Assembly (NCBI GenBank): GCA_022568135.1
Contig: JADFFQ010000028.1
Location: 1 to 46,962, forward strand
From: Planctomycetota bacterium
Lineage (GTDB): Bacteria > Planctomycetota > Phycisphaerae > Phycisphaerales > SM1A02
Direction of reading: 5' to 3'
DNA: 46,962 nucleotides
In this document: one piece after another, positions 42,585-46,962 of the stretch
Layout: each line of letters starts with the position of its first letter
Position numbering within the stretch: the stretch's first letter is position 1
Translations under genes and position numbers: made by a program
Notes under the pieces: model-generated
What the model saw: only the letters and a program-made list of their open reading frames with translations
What the model was told of the DNA's origin: nothing
Databases searched by the model: none

Positions 42585-43679
42585 TTACGCGCACGGGCCC
42601 CAGTTGGCGAGCAGTGTGAGCAGATCGAGGATGCCGACGGTGCCGTCGCCGTCAAAGTCCGGCGCGCCGCCGGGGTCGGTGCCCCAGGCCGCGAGCAGCG
42701 AGAGCAGGTCGAGGATTCCGACGCTGCCGTCATCGTTGAGGTCGGCGGGGCATGGGGTCACGCGGAACTTCTGCACGCGATGGTTGCTCGAGTCGGCCAC
42801 GAAGACAAATCCGTCTCCACTCGCTCTCACAGCGTACGGTAAGTTGAACTCGCCCTCGCCGGCGCCGAACGAACCCCATTTCGTGAGGAACGCTCCGGCT
42901 CCCGTGAACTTTTGCATGCGATGGAGGTTGCGGTCGGCAACGTAGACGTTTCCGAACTCATCCGTCGAGAGACCGCGCGGGAAGTTGAACTGACCGTCTC
43001 CCGCGCCGGCGGAGCCCCACGAGGTGATGAACACGCCGTCATTGGTAAACTTCTGAATCCGCGGACTGCTGTCGCCAACGAAGACGTTGTCATCCAAGTC
43101 GACGGCGACGCCGTTGGTGCCGGTGAACTGTCCGTCTCCCGTGCCGGTTGTTCCCCAGGCCATGATGAAGCTTCCGTCGCTGGTGAACTTCTGGACGCGA
43201 TTCTGGTTCCGGTCCGCGACGAAGACATTGCCGTTGCTGTCCACCGCGAGACCATGGGTATGGCTGAACTGTCCATCCCCGTCGCCGAAGGAGCCCCACT
43301 TCGTGACAAAGACCCCATCGCTGGTGAACTTCTGCACGCGGTTGTTGCCGGTCTCGGCGACGTAGATGTTGCCCTTGGGGCCGATGCCCACTCCGTGGGG
43401 ATGGCTGAATTGCCCATCTGCCGGCCCGAAGGAGCCCCAGGTCAAAAGGAAATCTCCCTCGCAGGTGAATTTCTGGATGCGATTGTTTCCGGTATCGACG
43501 ACGTAGACGTTGCCGTCGGCATCGACCTCGATCCCGTGCGGTCCGGAGAACTGGCCTTGCCCGGCACCGTTGGAACCCCATTGGAGGATGAACTGGGGCG
43601 AGTCGCTGCCGGCCAGGGCCTTGCCGGGAAAGAGAGCCAGGCCCAGAGCGATCATCCAGGCTTGCGTCGAAACGCCCAT
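42585..43679 (-). CDS. Secreted NHL-repeat propeller protein with dockerin-like tail
   Basis: GAGGAGG lies 8 bases before the ATG at 43679. The 364-residue protein has a signal peptide (STQAWMIALGLALFPGKALA). Six NHL repeats with near-uniform spacing follow (GQFSGPHGIEVDADGNVYVV, GQFSHPHGVGIGPKGNIYVA, GQFSHTHGLAVDSNGNVFVA, GQFTGTNGVAVDLDDNVFVG, GQFNFPRGLSTDEFGNVYVA and one more), each ending DxxNxRxQKFT. Together they make a six-bladed propeller for protein or ligand binding. The C-terminus is a complete two-half dockerin (ADLNDDGSVGILDLLSLLAA and DFDGDGTVGILDLLTLLANW). It has the most canonical dockerin in the window. Confidence 0.92.
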   Translation of the reverse strand: MGVSTQAWMIALGLALFPGKALAGSDSPQFILQWGSNGAGQGQFSGPHGIEVDADGNVYVVDTGNNRIQKFTCEGDFLLTWGSFGPADGQFSHPHGVGIGPKGNIYVAETGNNRVQKFTSDGVFVTKWGSFGDGDGQFSHTHGLAVDSNGNVFVADRNQNRVQKFTSDGSFIMAWGTTGTGDGQFTGTNGVAVDLDDNVFVGDSSPRIQKFTNDGVFITSWGSAGAGDGQFNFPRGLSTDEFGNVYVADRNLHRMQKFTGAGAFLTKWGSFGAGEGEFNLPYAVRASGDGFVFVADSSNHRVQKFRVTPCPADLNDDGSVGILDLLSLLAAWGTDPGGAPDFDGDGTVGILDLLTLLANWGPCA

Positions 43680-43899
43680 CGGACGCCTCCTCTGCGTTGT
43701 GAACGATACCCCTTCGTTGCGATCATACCAGGCCAACGACGTGCAGAACACGTGAAAGCTCAGATCTGCCTCGACGACGGCCGGATGGGCGAGTCCAGGT
43801 GCGTTGCGGCCGCTAGGGGGCGCCAGGTCACACGGTATCGCGTTCGCGCCGCCGGTGGCATTGCTGGCCGGCTCGCTGGCCGTGTAACGCCACGGTCAG

Positions 43900-43965
43900 T
43901 TACGCACACGGACCCCAGTTGGCCAGCAGCGCCAGCAGGTCGAGGATGCCAACGGTGCCGGTGCC
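43900..43965 (-). pseudogene. Orphan dockerin C-terminal fragment
   Basis: The minus strand encodes GTGTVGILDLLALLANWGPCA and a stop (TTA at 43900-43902 on the plus strand), the last half of a dockerin. There is no open frame or protein body upstream in that sense; the sequence changes to unrelated DNA at about 43966, only ~140 bp before the DUF1028 gene. It is a second detached dockerin tail in the window. Confidence 0.85.
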
Positions 43966-44106
43966 ATGACCGTCCTGCGGAATGACAACTGCGGCGGCAA
44001 CACGGATACCTAGCCTTGGGGGCATGTTGCATGCGCCGCGCAATTACCGCATCATGGCTGAGAGTTGCCGGACAGACGAGCGTATGCTGACAGCAGGAGA
44101 AACATC

Positions 44107-45144
44107 GTGCATTGGAACGCATTGACGATTCCCCTCGGCGGTTTGGCCGCGTTGAGTTGGTTTGTTTACTCCCCGCAAGCCACGGCAACACCGTCGGGCT
44201 GCATTCATCGGCCGGTCGCGACATACTCGATCGTGGCTCGCGACTCCAAGACGGGCGAGATCGGTGTGGCTGTACAGTCACACTGGTTCTCGGTCGGCAG
44301 CGTGGTGCCGTGGGCCGAGGCGGGCATCGGAGCTGTGGCGACGCAGTCGTTGGTCGATCCTGCCTACGGCCCGCTTGGTTTGGAACTCATGCGAATCGGC
44401 CGCAGCGCCCCCGAAGCGCTGCAATCGTTACTCGCCGGCGACGAAGGCCGCGACGTGCGCCAGGTAGCCATGATCGATGCGGCCGGCCGAGTGGCTGCCC
44501 ATACCGGCCACAGGTGCATACAGGCCGCAGGTCACATCGTCGATGCGGACCACCAGTTCTCGGTGCAGGCGAATCTCATGGCGGGTGATGACGTGTGGCC
44601 CGCAATGGCCAATGCATTTCGTGAACACACCGGCGACTTGGCGGACCGGCTCATGGCAGCGCTCGAGGCGGCGCAGCGCGCCGGTGGAGACATCCGCGGC
44701 CGACAGTCCGCAGCGCTGATTGTGGTCTCCGCGACGCCAACCGGAAAGTCCTGGGTGGACCGTCGCTTTGACCTTCGCGTCGAGGACGACCCGGCCCCCG
44801 TGCAGGAGCTCAAGCGGCTGGTTCGTCTGCAGCGCGCGTATTTGCACATGAACGCCGGCGATGCGGCCATGGAGATCGGTGATTTTGCCAAGGCAAGTCA
44901 GCAGTACGCAGCCGCCGAGAAGCTCGCACCCGAAATCGTCGAAATCCCGTTCTGGCACGCGGTGACGCTGGTGAGCTCCGATCGGCTCAACGAGGCGCTA
45001 CCGATCTTCAAGCAGGTCTTCGAGCGGGAGTTGATCTGGGCCGATCTGGTCCCACGACTGGTGCCAGCCGGTCTCTTGCCCGATGACCCCGACGTGATCG
45101 CGAAGATCACCGCCCAAGCATCACCGGGACCCGCATCGAAGTAA
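44107..45144 (+). CDS. DUF1028 family exported protein
   Basis: AGGAG 8 bases upstream supports the GTG at 44107; the open frame before it has no signal. The 345-residue protein has a signal peptide ([20 protein letters not shown]). The DUF1028 domain follows: [60 protein letters not shown] and [20 protein letters not shown]. The family has an N-terminal-nucleophile hydrolase-like fold of unknown substrate. The C-terminal ~100 residues form TPR-like helices ([40 protein letters not shown]). No neighbour suggests its job. Confidence 0.9.
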   Translation: MHWNALTIPLGGLAALSWFVYSPQATATPSGCIHRPVATYSIVARDSKTGEIGVAVQSHWFSVGSVVPWAEAGIGAVATQSLVDPAYGPLGLELMRIGRSAPEALQSLLAGDEGRDVRQVAMIDAAGRVAAHTGHRCIQAAGHIVDADHQFSVQANLMAGDDVWPAMANAFREHTGDLADRLMAALEAAQRAGGDIRGRQSAALIVVSATPTGKSWVDRRFDLRVEDDPAPVQELKRLVRLQRAYLHMNAGDAAMEIGDFAKASQQYAAAEKLAPEIVEIPFWHAVTLVSSDRLNEALPIFKQVFERELIWADLVPRLVPAGLLPDDPDVIAKITAQASPGPASK

Positions 45145-45287
45145 CGCACACGCCCGCCCGTGCTAATGGCAGACGGGACCCGCACGACAGTCGGCACGGC
45201 TTGGCTCGAATCCGGCGGTGCGGAGTTCCGCCATTTCGGAAATCGGCTGGAACATGGATCGGGCACTTCCGCCCGCCCGGCAAGCGG

Positions 45288-45479
45288 CGGTTGGGAACCC
45301 CGTACTGCCCGAACGACCTGCGCCGTTCGTTCGTGGGCGATCTGCTCGATGCCGGGGCCGATGTGTCGATGGTGCAGAAGCTCGCGGGTTATAGCCAGGT
45401 CACGACCACGCAGCGGTACGACCGTCGGCCGGAGCAGGCCAAGCGGAAGGGCGCCGGGCTGCTGTTCGTGCCGTATGTC
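45288..45479 (+). pseudogene. Tyrosine recombinase (integrase) C-terminal remnant
   Basis: Translation gives [39 protein letters not shown] and [20 protein letters not shown]. This is the catalytic C-terminal segment of phage-type integrases (family pattern [19 protein letters not shown]...LAGH.SV.TT.RYDRR). The catalytic Arg and the Tyr in RYDRR remain. The two catalytic His positions are replaced (HDLRR to NDLRR, LAGH to LAGY). The N-terminal two thirds are missing. It is therefore a dead remnant, probably of an integrated element whose scar is the tRNA fragment nearby. Confidence 0.82.
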
Positions 45480-45660
45480 AGAGGCGATGGAAGCGCAGGA
45501 AGTGGTACTCCGGCATCGCGCCGTACGCCATGTGCCCTGATTTGTGCCCTGACCTGCGGGTTTCAACTGGGTATCGAGCGGGTAGGCAGAGGCCATGATC
45601 CGTCCTGGCGGGTTAAAAAACACCGATTTGAACGTGGCAGCCGAGGTGTGTGTCGTACTA

Positions 45661-45697
45661 CGGAACCGAAGGTTGCAGGTTCGAATCCTGCCGCCCG
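45661..45697 (+). tRNA. tRNA 3' fragment (likely attachment-site scar)
   Basis: The sequence has an ideal T-arm, GCAGG-TTCGAAT-CCTGC (45675-45691), followed by CGCCCG, which could be an acceptor 3' half. Before it ACCGA could be the 3' side of an anticodon stem. No matching 5' half exists: there is no D-arm, and no CGGGCG-like acceptor strand at the required distance. It is a partial copy of the 3' half of a tRNA, perhaps an arginine tRNA because CTACGGA precedes ACCGA. Integrases use this tRNA part as an attachment site. The surrounding 45480-45879 holds no recognisable gene. Confidence 0.6.
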
Positions 45698-45879
45698 TGT
45701 TGGACAGGGCCGCTTGGGGTCCTTTCAGTACTCCCAGGAGATCCTCACAAGACAAAATGGCTCACGCTATTGTGGAGGTGAGGGACAAAAGGATCGCAAG
45801 CGAAATCAGTCCCCTTCAGGTGGCGAACTGTAGATCGCGCTGCGAGGACGGGTGATCGTTTGGGTGAGGGGGGTTGGGT

Positions 45880-46041
45880 ATGCCAGACCAAGAAGTTGCC
45901 GAGTCGGTTTCCCTTGTTTGCGCGATGCGCGAGAGGTACGCCGACCGCTTCTGTGAAGATGTCGAGCCGGTTGCAAGAAACCTCGCCATCCCGTGGCACC
46001 CCAAAGTATCTCAGTTTGAGATAGATGCCTACTTGATTTGA
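45880..46041 (+). CDS. Small protein of unknown function (53 residues)
   Basis: An ATG at 45880 preceded by GAGGGG begins a 53-codon frame (PDQEVAESVSLVCAMRERYA, then CEDVEPVARNLAIPWHPKVS). It ends 15 bp before the next gene. Codon use is less GC-biased than in the genes further left. No family is recognised. It may be part of the accessory segment left by the integrated element, possibly cotranscribed with the next gene. Confidence 0.45.
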   Translation: MPDQEVAESVSLVCAMRERYADRFCEDVEPVARNLAIPWHPKVSQFEIDAYLI

Positions 46042-46056
46042 TGCCTTTCGACTTCC

Positions 46057-46608
46057 ATGACCAAATCTGGCCAACCTCACGAGGCGTGGAAGGCTGCCAT
46101 GTTCCTATGCCGCGCCGTCTTCGAAGAGAAGTATGCAGTGATCATTGCGCCTCAACCTGTCAACGATGTCGGTCGGGTCATTGCATCAAGGCTTGAGAGT
46201 TACGCTACCATTGCGAAAGCGGCCCGTGAAAGGAAGGAGTCATTGGATGGGAGCCTGTTGCACACTCTGGCCCGCCATCTAGTCAATTCAGCCAGTGCCA
46301 AGAAACTCCTGATCCGACGGCCTCTGTTCGTTCTAGACTACTTTCGGTTTGAGCGGTTCGTCGTACTCTTGTACCCGATCCACGCTGGCGTTGTCATTGA
46401 ATTCATGTTCGTTCTGCGACAGTTGTTTAAGGCCACCAAAGATGTCCGCACGTTGTCCAAGGATGAGACTCTGCAACGGATCGTTTCGCATATAAAGGAA
46501 GCCAAGGAAGTAATTGAGACTCAGACCGACGCAGTTAAAGCTTTCGTAGCGAACGCGCTTCAACAACTTGATCTCGGCGAATCCATGATTCAGGAATCGG
46601 AAGAATGA
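46057..46608 (+). CDS. Hypothetical protein, accessory region
   Basis: The 183-residue protein begins MTKSGQPHEAWKAAMFLCRA. It has a middle part rich in aromatic and hydrophobic residues (FVLDYFRFERFVVLLYPIHA, then GVVIEFMFVLRQLFKA) and a helical C-terminus (VSHIKEAKEVIETQTDAVKA). No signal peptide or catalytic motif is visible. No Shine-Dalgarno precedes the ATG, so translation may depend on the small gene upstream. The base composition is visibly less GC-rich than the rest of the window, in keeping with transfer alongside the nearby recombinase remnant. I do not recognise a family. Confidence 0.6.
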   Translation: MTKSGQPHEAWKAAMFLCRAVFEEKYAVIIAPQPVNDVGRVIASRLESYATIAKAARERKESLDGSLLHTLARHLVNSASAKKLLIRRPLFVLDYFRFERFVVLLYPIHAGVVIEFMFVLRQLFKATKDVRTLSKDETLQRIVSHIKEAKEVIETQTDAVKAFVANALQQLDLGESMIQESEE

Positions 46609-46660
46609 ATTGCTCCGTTCGGGGCAGTGGGGCTGTTGAAGAATCGCGTCCGGGGCGCGT

Positions 46661-46962
46661 TCAGGCGGCGCCGGCGAGGCGGCGGACGGTCATCATGAAG
46701 CTGCGCCGCATGGTCGTGAGCATGAGATACACGAGGGTCGCGTAACCGCCCGCGGCGAGCAGGGCCCCGACGACCATGCTAATCCGCGCGGCCATGATGT
46801 CGTTGGGTGTTGAGCTGGTCAGGATGGCCTTGGCAGGATAGACGATCGCCCAGAGCAGATTGACCGGGCTGAGCGTATTGATCATCGCGCCCAAGATCGG
46901 AATCTTGCTCCCGGAGGCAAGGCCGCACAGCCCGAGCACGCCCGTGACGCCACCGGCCACGA
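46661..46962 (-). CDS. Multi-pass membrane protein, C-terminal part (runs off the window)
   Basis: The minus-strand frame is open from the window edge to a stop at 46661. It shows two or three hydrophobic helices (GGVTGVLGLCGLASG, INTLSPVNLLWAIVYPAKAI, MVVGALLAAGGYATLVYLML) and a basic end (TTMRRSFMMTVRRLAGAA). The pattern of a loop with SPVNLLWAIVYP followed by a last helix and FMMTVRRLAG is like the C-terminus of planctomycete ABC-2 type permeases. That reading is tentative because the N-terminus is missing. Confidence 0.6.
   Translation of the reverse strand, partial: VAGGVTGVLGLCGLASGSKIPILGAMINTLSPVNLLWAIVYPAKAILTSSTPNDIMAARISMVVGALLAAGGYATLVYLMLTTMRRSFMMTVRRLAGAA

Noticed and set aside
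43080..43620. Tandem DNA similarity inside the NHL-repeat gene considered as a repeat element
   Set aside because: It is explained by six homologous protein repeats in one reading frame.
45600..45700. A complete tRNA gene
   Set aside because: Only the T-arm and acceptor-like 3' side are present. No D-arm or 5' acceptor strand is found at the required distance.

Overview
The window is GC-rich chromosomal DNA from a planctomycete, most likely of the Phycisphaerae or a close relative. This is inferred from lineage-typical families seen together: a PEP-CTERM-like sorting tail, dockerin-like C-termini ending in LLTLLANWGPC, a TIGR02999-type ECF sigma factor overlapping a TPR-bearing Ser/Thr kinase, and three secreted proteins sharing a domain that begins LDIKPGSCPNSFNRNSHG. 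No rRNA, complete tRNA or CRISPR array was seen.

Layout. 1-5242: a partial secreted protein, smpB, a PEP-CTERM-like protein and a lipoprotein/coiled-coil pair. These sit among debris: an IS1380-type transposase remnant, a ~100-bp direct repeat and a palindrome-rich intergenic stretch. 5243-9104: dnaG and rpoD, the replication/transcription core pair. 9513-15124: an ACT-domain protein, then a three-gene GldA / GldF-GldG fusion / DUF4340 transport operon. 15176-17635: a HutF-like deiminase and an ArgE/M20 deacylase on the minus strand. 17764-20607: an S9 peptidase and folE. 20635-23626: kbl and an SDR-type threonine dehydrogenase (threonine to glycine), separated by an opposing gene that looks like a truncated nuclease-like domain fused to DUF2283. 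23779-26097: a glycosyltransferase and a LAB_N protein (translationally coupled), then a diguanylate cyclase.

26158-43965 is a cell-surface/secretome island on the minus strand. It holds two paralogous dockerin-like proteins, two copies of a DIKPG-domain gene (one broken), a 1283-residue passenger/FG-GAP protein, an NHL-repeat protein, and orphan dockerin tails. A ~2.1-kb block (26158-28307) is duplicated at 39824-41979, with very uneven divergence along its length. Within the island lie the ECF sigma/kinase pair and a striking in-frame mosaic of kinase and prolyl-oligopeptidase fragments. 44107-46962: a DUF1028 protein, a decayed tyrosine recombinase next to a tRNA 3' fragment (an attachment-site scar), two accessory ORFs of unknown function, and a partial membrane protein.

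The strongest general signal is repeated gene breakage and re-joining in the secretome island, often at dockerin-encoding or other repeated coding sequence. This suggests a recombination-driven reshuffling zone for surface proteins. No clearly new enzymatic or defence system could be demonstrated from sequence alone.
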